Shown here piece after piece: positions 1 through 5,027 of a DNA stretch of 5,162 nucleotides (position 1 is the stretch's first letter; every line of letters begins with the position of its first letter). Both the position numbers and the translations under genes were made by a program. The notes under the pieces were generated by a model. The model did no database searches, was not told the DNA's origin, and saw nothing but the letters and a program-made list of their open reading frames with translations. This DNA is from JBHHXR01 sp046757205 (GTDB lineage: Bacteria > Pseudomonadota > Alphaproteobacteria > Rhodobacterales > Rhodobacteraceae), in assembly GCA_046757205.1 (NCBI GenBank), contig JBHHXR010000220.1:1-5162 (forward strand), in the 5' to 3' direction.

Positions 1-1
1 C

Positions 2-25
2 GAGGAACTCCGGGAAGACGCCTGA
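2..25 (+). CDS. Possible C-terminal tail of an upstream gene (partial)
   Basis: One plus-strand frame reads Glu-Glu-Leu-Arg-Glu-Asp-Ala followed by a TGA stop at 23-25. The charged tail looks like a normal protein C-terminus, and a 10-bp hairpin begins 23 bases after the stop, as expected at the end of a transcription unit. Seven residues are too few to assign a family. The other two plus frames also stay open for a short distance from base 1, so this choice of frame is an inference. If correct, the gene converges on the sulfotransferase gene ending at 180. Confidence 0.25.
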   Translation, partial: EELREDA

Positions 26-48
26 GGCATTGACGGCATGTGAGATTT

Positions 49-74
49 CGGCGGGCCGGTCAGTCGGCCCGCCG
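49..74. terminator. 10-bp GC hairpin, possible terminator or structural element
   Basis: CGGCGGGCCG (49-58) and CGGCCCGCCG (65-74) are perfect reverse complements around a six-base loop, GTCAGT. Neither strand has a T-run after the stem, so it is not a canonical intrinsic terminator. It may still stop or stabilise transcripts from an upstream plus-strand gene or from the minus-strand sulfotransferase operon, since it lies between converging gene ends. Confidence 0.45.
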
Positions 75-104
75 GTGACCGGTGCGTTATGAAAGGCACC
101 CGAC

Positions 105-180
105 ACGTCCCGGCCCCCGCGCCGGGACCTCGTGACGCGAAGCACAAGACAAAGAGGTCCCGGCGCGGCGGCCGGGACGT
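105..180. repeat. REPIN-like inverted repeat made of two hairpins
   Basis: Arms 105-131 and 154-180 are reverse complements over 27 bp with a single mismatch, separated by 22 bases. Each arm is itself a hairpin with the same 8-bp stem, GTCCCGGC/GCCGGGAC (107-114/121-128 and 157-164/171-178), around a six-base loop. Two palindromic units in inverted orientation with a short spacer is the architecture of REP doublets (REPIN/BIME), usually found between genes. Here it sits directly after the stop of the sulfotransferase gene ending at 180. Whether it is dispersed in the genome cannot be seen from one window. Confidence 0.6.
146..178 (-). terminator. Intrinsic terminator of the sulfotransferase pair
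   Basis: Read on the minus strand, the stem GTCCCGGC, loop CGCCGC and stem GCCGGGAC are followed at once by CTCTTTGTCTT, a T-rich though interrupted tail. The hairpin begins two bases after the TGA at 182-180, so it is well placed to end transcription of the two-gene sulfotransferase unit. The same hairpin forms the right arm of the larger inverted repeat. Confidence 0.6.
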
Positions 181-992
181 CACTCGTATCCGAACATCTC
201 GAAATCCCTGGCGTAGAGCGCCTCGATCCTGGCGATCTGCCGGCGCGTCAGCGCGACGTCGTCCGGCGACGAGACGTTGCGCCGCTGCCGCCAGTCCCCG
301 CCCGCCAGGAATCCGCCCAGCCCCGCCGATTCGAAGGCGAAGCGGATGTCGTCCGCGTAGTTTTCCAGCTTGCCGATAAAATCGTAGTGGAAATACCCCA
401 GGCCCAGATTGCGGTGCTGCTCGCGCCAGTGGCGGTCGGAATACATGCCCGACAGCGCCAGCGATTCCTCGACATAGCCGAGAAACGCCTCAAGGTTGCG
501 CCCGGTGTCGCCACCCGGCACGAAGCCGCGCGCCCGCATGGCCGGCAGATGCCGCGGCACCGACGCATTCCTCATGTCGACGCAGAAATCGAGGAACGCC
601 GAGGCGAACCGCTCAACCGGGTGCCGCGTCATCGAAAAGCAGAAGGTCGCGCTGTCCCGGAACGCCTGATCGAACAGTTGCCAGTGCTCCTCGGACTGGT
701 ACAGGCCGTCCTTCAGGGTATGGACCCGTTCGGTATCCTTGCCGGTGGCGTATTTGACGATCAGCGCGGCAACCGTGGTGCAGCCGGCCTTGGAATTCTT
801 CATGAACAGTATCTTGCGGTCGTAAGGCATCACGAAATGCTCGAACACGCCATGCACCTGCTCCGGCACAGCGCGCATCCGGCTGCGGGTACGGTAGCGC
901 GCCGAGATCGGCGCCAGCAGACGCACCTTCGCCGTTACCCGCCGTTTTTCCAGCGGGATCGCCGGCAGCGTCTTTCCCCCGGCCAACGTCAT
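180..992 (-). CDS. Carbohydrate sulfotransferase, Sulfotransfer_2 (HNK-1/chondroitin type)
   Basis: Predicted 270-residue PAPS-dependent sulfotransferase, which would transfer sulfate to a hydroxyl of a glycan. Seen in the protein: RKILF leading into a 5'-phosphosulfate loop NSKAGCTTV (66-74); a 3'-phosphate motif SMTRHPVERFASAF (120-133) with Arg123 and Ser131 in the usual places; HWREQH (188-193); YDFIGKLE (203-210); RNVSS (238-242); and a C-terminal DFEMFGY. This motif order is that of the Sulfotransfer_2 family. There is no signal peptide or membrane segment, so it is probably cytosolic. The frame stays open far upstream to 1340, but that part overprints the neighbouring gene and is Arg/Ser/Thr-rich. 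The ATG at 992 was chosen because similarity to the paralogue upstream begins close to it. The ribosome binding site is weak, so translation may depend on the preceding gene, 52 bp upstream. The substrate is unknown. Confidence 0.82.
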   Translation of the reverse strand: MTLAGGKTLPAIPLEKRRVTAKVRLLAPISARYRTRSRMRAVPEQVHGVFEHFVMPYDRKILFMKNSKAGCTTVAALIVKYATGKDTERVHTLKDGLYQSEEHWQLFDQAFRDSATFCFSMTRHPVERFASAFLDFCVDMRNASVPRHLPAMRARGFVPGGDTGRNLEAFLGYVEESLALSGMYSDRHWREQHRNLGLGYFHYDFIGKLENYADDIRFAFESAGLGGFLAGGDWRQRRNVSSPDDVALTRRQIARIEALYARDFEMFGYE

Positions 993-1044
993 CCCCGCCG
1001 GCCCGTTTGCCTTCCGGCGCCGCGGCCGGCCCCGGTTGCCGGTT

Positions 1045-1839
1045 TCACTGGTAGCCGAATATCTCGAAATCCTTCTGGTAAATGCCTTCGATCCGCGCCC
1101 TCTGCCGCGCCGTGAGGTCGAGTTTGTGCCGCGACGAGGCGTTGCGCTTCTTCTGCCAGTCCTCGCCGTCGAGGAACCCGCCCAGGCCGGCGGCGTCGAA
1201 GGCGCGCCGGATGTCCTGCGCGTAGGTCTCCAGCTTACCGACGAAATCGTACTCGAAATGTCCGATCCCGAGGTTCCGGTGCTGCTCGCGCCAATGCGCG
1301 TCGCAGTATTGCGGCGACGCCTCGATGGCTTCGGCGACATAGTCGATGAAGACGTCCAGGTTGTCCGCCGCCCCGCCGGCCATGTCGAACCCGCGGGCCC
1401 GGATCGCCGGCAGATGGCGCGGCGTCTGCACGTTCGTGCGGTCCACGAAAATGTGGAAATACGCCGACAGGAACCTGTCCACCGGATGGCGGACCAGCGA
1501 AAAACAGAAGGTATCGGCGGAACGGAACGCCTCCTCGTAATCCTGCCAGTACAGGATCGAGTGGAACACCCCGGCGGTTTGGCAATGCGCCCGTTCCACG
1601 TACTCGCCCAGCGAGTATTTCAGGATGAGCTGCTTGGTCGAGGTGCTGCCGACCTTCATGTTGCCGTTAAACAGGATTTTCCGGTCGTGCGACATCAGCA
1701 TGCGGGGATAGATGTTGCGCACCTCTTCGCCCACCGACCGCATGCCATAGAGCGTGGAATAACGCGGCACGAACGGTGCCAGCAGCCGGGCCTTGAGCAT
1801 GTTGTGGCGTTTATCCTGTGGTATAGACGGGCGGATCAT
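1045..1839 (-). CDS. Carbohydrate sulfotransferase, Sulfotransfer_2, tandem paralogue
   Basis: Predicted 264-residue PAPS-dependent sulfotransferase and first gene of a two-gene minus-strand unit. Seen: phosphosulfate loop NMKVGSTST (60-68), closer to the family's usual K-x-G-S/T-T/S form than in its neighbour; 3'-phosphate motif SLVRHPVDRFLSAY (114-127) with Arg117 and Ser125; HWREQHRNLG (182-191); YDFVGKLE (197-204); RNASS (232-236); and terminal DFEIFGY. About half of all positions match the downstream copy, including the block RHLPA-x-RARGF, so the pair arose by duplication. The ATG at 1839 is preferred: GGA lies about 7 bases upstream and similarity to the paralogue starts here. A longer start at 1923 would overlap the divergent glycosyltransferase gene and adds residues with no counterpart. 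A cytosolic location is likely. The acceptor is unknown, presumably a cell-surface glycan given the GT25 neighbours. Confidence 0.85.
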   Translation of the reverse strand: MIRPSIPQDKRHNMLKARLLAPFVPRYSTLYGMRSVGEEVRNIYPRMLMSHDRKILFNGNMKVGSTSTKQLILKYSLGEYVERAHCQTAGVFHSILYWQDYEEAFRSADTFCFSLVRHPVDRFLSAYFHIFVDRTNVQTPRHLPAIRARGFDMAGGAADNLDVFIDYVAEAIEASPQYCDAHWREQHRNLGIGHFEYDFVGKLETYAQDIRRAFDAAGLGGFLDGEDWQKKRNASSRHKLDLTARQRARIEGIYQKDFEIFGYQ

Positions 1840-1876
1840 GGTCAGTTCCGGGGCGGCGGTCGTCACGTTCGTTGAT

Positions 1877-1890
1877 ACCCGCCGGCGGGT
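1877..1890. promoter_or_regulatory. 14-bp perfect palindrome between divergent genes
   Basis: ACCCGCCGGCGGGT is a perfect palindrome in the 54-bp gap between the divergent starts at 1839 (minus) and 1894 (plus). It ends three bases before the plus-strand ATG, so it overlaps the only purine-rich stretch available as a ribosome binding site for that gene. It could be an operator or an mRNA hairpin limiting translation. In GC-rich DNA, GC-only palindromes are fairly common, so function is uncertain. I found no convincing -35/-10 pair in this gap on either strand. Confidence 0.3.
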
Positions 1891-1893
1891 GCA

Positions 1894-2724
1894 ATGGAAA
1901 GTCAGCGGGCGACAATCATTCATCGGGTTGCGATTAAACTGATCAACCTGGACCGGTCCCCGGACCGCCTAGACATGGCTTCCGCGCAGCTCGACGCCGC
2001 CCGGTTTCCGTTCGAGCGAGTTGCCGCCGTCGATGGTGCGGCGCTGGTCGGCCGCACCCCGGAAAACTACCTGCCGGCCCAGGCCGTCGCCGCCATGGGC
2101 AGGGAACTGAACCGGGGCGAGATCGGGTGCTATCTCAGCCACCTGGAGTGCCTGGAAGGCTTCCTTGACGGCGACGCGCCGTTTCTCATGGTGCTGGAAG
2201 ACGATTTCCGCTTCACCGAAGGCGGTTCCGGCCTGATCCTCGATCTGGTGTCGTTTCTTTCCGGCAACGGCTGGGACAAACGGCAGCTGGTCGTGAACCT
2301 CGGCCGCGGGCACAAGAAGATCTTCAGCCGCGTCGCCGGGTTTTCGCCATCCTCCGGGGCCGCCAGGTTGCGCTATTCGCACTATTTCCCGAACCACACG
2401 ACGGGTCTTGTGTGGAACCGCCGGACCGCCCGGCTCTTCCTCGACGAATGCCGGACGATCCGGCGCCCGATCGACGTGCAACTGCAATGCTGGCAGGCCC
2501 GGCGCGGCGGCGGCCTGGCGTTCGACCGCCCGCCGGTTGAAACAGCGGGATTCCCCAGCGAGATAGACCGGATGCCGGGCGGCGGGTCGCGCGATACCCG
2601 CCACGAAAACCGTCTGGAATACCGCAAGAACCGGCGCCGCCACGCCTGGCTGTACCTTCGCGCGCTCAACCTGCTTTGGCGGCACCGGACAGGAAAAGAA
2701 GATCCGGGGCCGTCCACGGCTTGA
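1894..2724 (+). CDS. GT25-family glycosyltransferase (LPS/LOS type)
   Basis: Predicted 276-residue glycosyltransferase of family 25, the group that includes LOS/LPS galactosyltransferases using UDP-sugars. Seen: the N-terminal strand and loop INLDRSPDR (17-25), GEIGCYLSH (75-83), the acidic motif VLEDD (100-104) expected to bind metal and nucleotide sugar, and PID (192-194) in the position of the later family aspartate. No signal peptide or transmembrane helix is visible; the Arg/Lys-rich tail (about 240-268) could favour association with the inner membrane, which is an inference. The ATG at 1894 is the only ordinary start ahead of the INLDR motif, with GGCGGG a few bases upstream as a modest ribosome binding site. 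It diverges from the sulfotransferase pair and converges on a second GT25 gene. The sugar and acceptor cannot be predicted. Confidence 0.85.
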   Translation: MESQRATIIHRVAIKLINLDRSPDRLDMASAQLDAARFPFERVAAVDGAALVGRTPENYLPAQAVAAMGRELNRGEIGCYLSHLECLEGFLDGDAPFLMVLEDDFRFTEGGSGLILDLVSFLSGNGWDKRQLVVNLGRGHKKIFSRVAGFSPSSGAARLRYSHYFPNHTTGLVWNRRTARLFLDECRTIRRPIDVQLQCWQARRGGGLAFDRPPVETAGFPSEIDRMPGGGSRDTRHENRLEYRKNRRRHAWLYLRALNLLWRHRTGKEDPGPSTA

Positions 2725-2733
2725 CGAACGGCC

Positions 2734-3480
2734 CTACCCGACTCCGCGAACAGCCGCGGAACGCTTGCTCAACCACCTGACCTGCATGCGATAGAGCGGG
2801 CGGTTCACCTCGCGGTACATGGTGTCCCAGATCGCCTTTTTCCGGCTGATATTGCTGCCGCCGATCTGTTTCGAGATTTCCCTCGTTCCCGAGGGACGCA
2901 CCGAAACCGCCGACACGCCGCTCAGCCAGTGCATTTGCAGAAAGGAATCCACCGGCCTGTCGAAACTCCCGGTGACCTCGATCAGACGGCGCGCCGCCTC
3001 GACGCCAACGACCTGCGCATGACAGCCCAGACCGGTTACCTCCGGCCGGTACAGCCGGACGCCGCCTTTCATCGCCAGGACATCCTGCTCCGTCTCGCGA
3101 TCCTGCACCGGGAACCGGACATACGAGTCCCGACGACAATGCGTCAGCGCCAGCTTCAGGGCGGGTCCGAACAGTTCGGGATCGATCTCAACGTCGTCTT
3201 CGAGGATCAGCGCGGCGTCCAGACCCGATTCGACGATACGCCTCCACGCCTTTCGATGGCTCATGAAACAGCCAATTTCATTGTCGCGCATGGCGAACGG
3301 ATAATGCGGACGGCAGGATTTCGGCCGATATCTGAGCGTTCGCTCCTCGTCGGACAAATGCGCGCCGTCGATCGCTTCGACGATTTCGCACTCATACTCC
3401 GTAGAGCGCCGCAGCCGTTCGACCGTGGGCAATCTCGCGGCTGCTCGAGCAAGGTGTATTATGAGCACCTTGAGTTTCAT
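2734..3480 (-). CDS. GT25-family glycosyltransferase, second copy
   Basis: Predicted 248-residue GT25 enzyme. Seen: NEIGCFMSH (67-75), LILEDDVE (91-98) with the acidic triad, and PVDSFL (176-181). The first motif is altered: where the family has I-N-L-D-R, this protein has IIHLARAAAR (7-16), so the Asn and Asp are His9 and Ala11. It may still be active because the EDD motif is intact. Similarity to the other GT25 protein in the window is confined to the motifs, so this is a distant relative rather than a recent duplicate. The ATG at 3480 has GAGG 11 bases upstream, and a good sigma-70-type promoter lies just before it. The stop is 9 bp from the stop of the converging GT25 gene. A role in surface glycan synthesis is inferred from the family and neighbours. 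Confidence 0.83.
   Translation of the reverse strand: MKLKVLIIHLARAAARLPTVERLRRSTEYECEIVEAIDGAHLSDEERTLRYRPKSCRPHYPFAMRDNEIGCFMSHRKAWRRIVESGLDAALILEDDVEIDPELFGPALKLALTHCRRDSYVRFPVQDRETEQDVLAMKGGVRLYRPEVTGLGCHAQVVGVEAARRLIEVTGSFDRPVDSFLQMHWLSGVSAVSVRPSGTREISKQIGGSNISRKKAIWDTMYREVNRPLYRMQVRWLSKRSAAVRGVG
2743..2760. terminator. Weak hairpin at the convergent GT25 gene ends
   Basis: TCCGCG (2743-2748) pairs with CGCGGA (2755-2760) around AACAGC. It lies 18 bases beyond the stop of the plus-strand GT25 gene and inside the last codons of the minus-strand one. There is no T-run, so termination here is only a suggestion. No better terminator is visible between the two genes. Confidence 0.2.
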
Positions 3481-3518
3481 TAAGATGCTTGCCTCAAGTC
3501 TCGTAGACCTCTTTGTCT

Positions 3519-3524
3519 TATAAT
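3519..3524 (+). promoter_or_regulatory. Consensus -10 box facing the sugar kinase gene
   Basis: TATAAT matches the bacterial -10 consensus exactly on the plus strand. No good -35 lies 16-18 bases upstream (the region reads AAGTCT), so it would need an activator or be weak. If used, transcription would start near 3531 and leave a leader of about 80 bases before the ATG at 3610. It overlaps the opposing -10 box, so the two divergent promoters could exclude one another. Confidence 0.35.
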
Positions 3525-3548
3525 AACCTTACAGCCAAATCTTTCCAA
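3520..3548 (-). promoter_or_regulatory. Sigma-70-type promoter for the minus-strand GT25 gene
   Basis: On the minus strand, TTGGAA (3548-3543) and TATTAT (3525-3520) are separated by exactly 17 bases in an AT-rich patch that stands out from the surrounding GC-rich DNA. The predicted transcription start is near 3513, giving a leader of about 33 bases before the ATG at 3480. It overlaps a plus-strand -10-like TATAAT at 3519-3524. Confidence 0.55.
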
Positions 3549-3609
3549 ATTTCAGGTTTTGCTCTAGACCGATGCATCCTGAGCACAACAAAGGGCTGGA
3601 TTTCGCACA

Positions 3610-4512
3610 ATGCGTATCGGATTCGACTATGGCGGCACCAAGATCGCGGGAATCGCGCTCGGCGGTGACGGGCGGGTGCTGGCCGCCGGCCGGGTCCCCA
3701 CGCCGCGTCACGATTACGACGGCGGCATCCGCGCCCTGCGCGAACTCGCCGCGCGGCTCGAAGCCGAAGCCGGCGCCGAAGCCACCTCCGTCGGCATCGG
3801 CGTGCCCGGCTCGGTCGACCGCGACACCGGCCAGGTGACGCTGGGAAACTCCGTCTGGCTGCACGGCCGCGATCTGCGTGGTGACCTGACCGCCGCGCTC
3901 GACCGGCCGGTGAAGATCGCCAATGACGCCAACTGTTTCGCCCTTTCGGAAGCGACCGACGGCGCCGGCACGGGCGCCGCCGTGGCGTTCGGTGTCATCC
4001 TCGGCACCGGCGTCGGCGGCGGGCTTGTCGTGCACGGCAGGCTGGTCGAAGGCGTCAACGCCATCGGCGGCGAATGGGGCCACATCCCGCTGCCCGCCCC
4101 GCGCAACGACGAGCGCCCAGGCCCGGTCTGCTCCTGCGGCGTTGCGGGCCATACCGAGGCCTGGCTGTCCGGACCCAACCTCGCCGCCGATCACGCCCGC
4201 GGCCTTGGCATCGCCCCCGAAGATGGCCCGAAAGCGCCGGAGATCATCGCCGCCGCGGAAAGTGGCGACGCCGCCGCCGATGCCACGCTGCGCCGCTTCG
4301 AAGACCGGCTGGGCCGGGCGCTGGCGGTGATCGTCAACATCATCGACCCCGATGTCATCGTTCTCGGCGGCGGGCTTTCCAATGCCGAAAGGCTCTACCA
4401 AACGGTGCCGCCGCTGATCGAAAAGCATGTCTTCGGAGACCGTTTCCGCACCCGCCTGGTGCGCAACACGCATGGCGACAGTTCCGGCGTGCGCGGTGCT
4501 GCCTGGCTCTGA
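3610..4512 (+). CDS. mak: ROK-family sugar kinase, fructokinase (Mak) type
   Basis: Predicted 300-residue ATP-dependent hexose kinase, a cytosolic enzyme that would phosphorylate fructose or a related hexose. Seen: phosphate-binding DYGGTK (6-11); RVPTPRHDYD (28-37); NDANCFALSEA (105-115) with catalytic Asp106; GTGVGGG (132-138); GEWGH (154-158); the zinc region CSCGVAGHTE (174-183); DPDVIVLGGGLSN (247-259); and HGDSSGVRGAAWL at the C-terminus. The length, the SN-x-x-RLYQTV stretch and the C-terminal block closely resemble E. coli Mak as I remember it; NagK is the next-best match, so substrate choice is not secure. The third zinc cysteine of the family is His181 here. A GGA lies 9 bases before the ATG. 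The gene diverges from the GT25 gene and precedes hsp20 by 87 bp. Confidence 0.85.
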   Translation: MRIGFDYGGTKIAGIALGGDGRVLAAGRVPTPRHDYDGGIRALRELAARLEAEAGAEATSVGIGVPGSVDRDTGQVTLGNSVWLHGRDLRGDLTAALDRPVKIANDANCFALSEATDGAGTGAAVAFGVILGTGVGGGLVVHGRLVEGVNAIGGEWGHIPLPAPRNDERPGPVCSCGVAGHTEAWLSGPNLAADHARGLGIAPEDGPKAPEIIAAAESGDAAADATLRRFEDRLGRALAVIVNIIDPDVIVLGGGLSNAERLYQTVPPLIEKHVFGDRFRTRLVRNTHGDSSGVRGAAWL

Positions 4513-4540
4513 TTCCGGCTGCCGGAACTCTTGTATTGCA
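4513..4540 (+). terminator. Short terminator-like hairpin after the sugar kinase
   Basis: TTCCGG (4513-4518) pairs with CCGGAA (4522-4527) around CTG, immediately after the TGA, and is followed by the mildly T-rich CTCTTGTATT. The stem is only 6 bp, so termination may be partial. The tail overlaps the -35 element of the hsp20 promoter. Confidence 0.35.
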
Positions 4541-4557
4541 GTGCAGCAATCCTAGAT
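4530..4557 (+). promoter_or_regulatory. RpoH (sigma-32)-like heat-shock promoter of hsp20
   Basis: CTTG at 4530-4533, a 17-base spacer, then CCTAGAT at 4551-4557. This fits the alphaproteobacterial RpoH pattern (CTTG, about 17 bases, CYTATNT) with one mismatch in the -10 element. The predicted start is near 4564, giving a leader of about 36 bases before the hsp20 ATG. An inverted repeat, ATTGC/GCAAT (4535-4539/4546-4550), occupies the spacer. The downstream gene is a heat-shock chaperone, which supports the call. Confidence 0.6.
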
Positions 4558-4586
4558 GAAAGGGCACAGGAAAGTCATCAGAAATC

Positions 4587-4593
4587 GGAGGAG
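4587..4593 (+). promoter_or_regulatory. Strong ribosome binding site of hsp20
   Basis: GGAGGAG lies six bases before the ATG at 4600. It decides the start against an in-frame upstream TTG at 4531, which lies inside the promoter and would add 23 residues unlike the family. Confidence 0.8.
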
Positions 4594-4599
4594 TTGGTC

Positions 4600-5016
4600 A
4601 TGCTTGACAAGCCATTCTCGACCGGCTGGATGCCGGATCTGTATGAACCGTTCCGCAGTGTCACTTCCAAGATCGCAGACTGGTTCGCACCCGCCGCCGA
4701 AGCGTCGGACAGCCGCCAGGCCTATGAAGTCGCACTGGAACTTCCCGGCGTTGCCGAGAAGGACATCGAGGTCTCGCTGCATGACGGCGTGCTGACCGGG
4801 AAGGGCGAAAAGCGTTCCGAGCAGGAAGAAAAAGGCAGGTCCTTCTACTTCAGCGAACGCAGCTACGGCGCCTTCCAGCGCAGCTTCCGCCTGCCTGCGG
4901 ATGCCCGCGAGGACACCGTAATGGCGGAAATGGAAGATGGCGTTCTGAAGATCTCGATCGAGAAGGAAACGCCGCGCGTATCGGAAACCAAGCGCATCAG
5001 CATCAAGCGCAAGTAA
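4600..5016 (+). CDS. Small heat-shock protein, Hsp20/alpha-crystallin family
   Basis: Predicted 138-residue ATP-independent chaperone that would form oligomers and hold unfolding proteins for later refolding by DnaK/ClpB. Seen: a short N-terminal arm (1-37) rich in Phe, Trp and Pro; an alpha-crystallin domain from about 40 to 122 with ELPGVAEKDIEVSL (47-60), SERSYGAFQRSFRLP (85-99) and the signature GVLKISI (114-120); and a basic C-terminal extension carrying the I-x-I anchor ISI (133-135). Length and domain order are typical of bacterial Hsp20. The start is fixed by a near-perfect ribosome binding site. It has its own RpoH-like promoter, and a terminator follows 11 bases after the stop, so it is probably a single-gene heat-inducible unit. 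The leader shows no obvious ROSE or fourU thermometer pairing with the ribosome binding site. Confidence 0.93.
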   Translation: MLDKPFSTGWMPDLYEPFRSVTSKIADWFAPAAEASDSRQAYEVALELPGVAEKDIEVSLHDGVLTGKGEKRSEQEEKGRSFYFSERSYGAFQRSFRLPADAREDTVMAEMEDGVLKISIEKETPRVSETKRISIKRK

Positions 5017-5027
5017 ACCCGCCCGTC

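Noticed and set aside
993..1044. Promoter or terminator between the two sulfotransferase genes
   Set aside because: The 52-bp gap holds only short GC inverted repeats and no -35/-10 pair or T-run, so co-transcription is more likely.
132..1115. Long plus-strand open frame (327 codons) opposite the sulfotransferase gene
   Set aside because: It is antisense to a gene with clear family motifs; its translation is low-complexity and shows no recognisable domain. GC-rich genes commonly leave such open antisense frames.
993..1340. Upstream in-frame extension of the downstream sulfotransferase to 1340
   Set aside because: The extension overprints the neighbouring sulfotransferase in another frame, is Arg/Ser/Thr-rich, and lies beyond the region of similarity between the paralogues.
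1036..1875. Plus-strand open frame of 279 codons opposite the upstream sulfotransferase
   Set aside because: Antisense shadow of a well-supported gene; no motifs.
1840..1923. Longer start (1923) for the upstream sulfotransferase
   Set aside because: It would overlap the divergent GT25 start at 1894 and adds 28 residues with no match to the paralogue; the 1839 ATG has a better-placed ribosome binding site.
3529..4473. 314-codon minus-strand frame opposite the sugar kinase
   Set aside because: It is antisense to a clear ROK kinase; its Gly/Ala/Asp-rich translation has no family signature.
4074..4559. Arg/Pro-rich plus-strand frame inside the sugar kinase gene
   Set aside because: Out-of-frame shadow with extreme composition.
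4564..4599. RNA thermometer (ROSE or fourU) in the hsp20 leader
   Set aside because: No U-run or UYGCU-like stretch able to pair with GGAGGAG is visible in the short leader, so heat control is better explained by the RpoH-like promoter.
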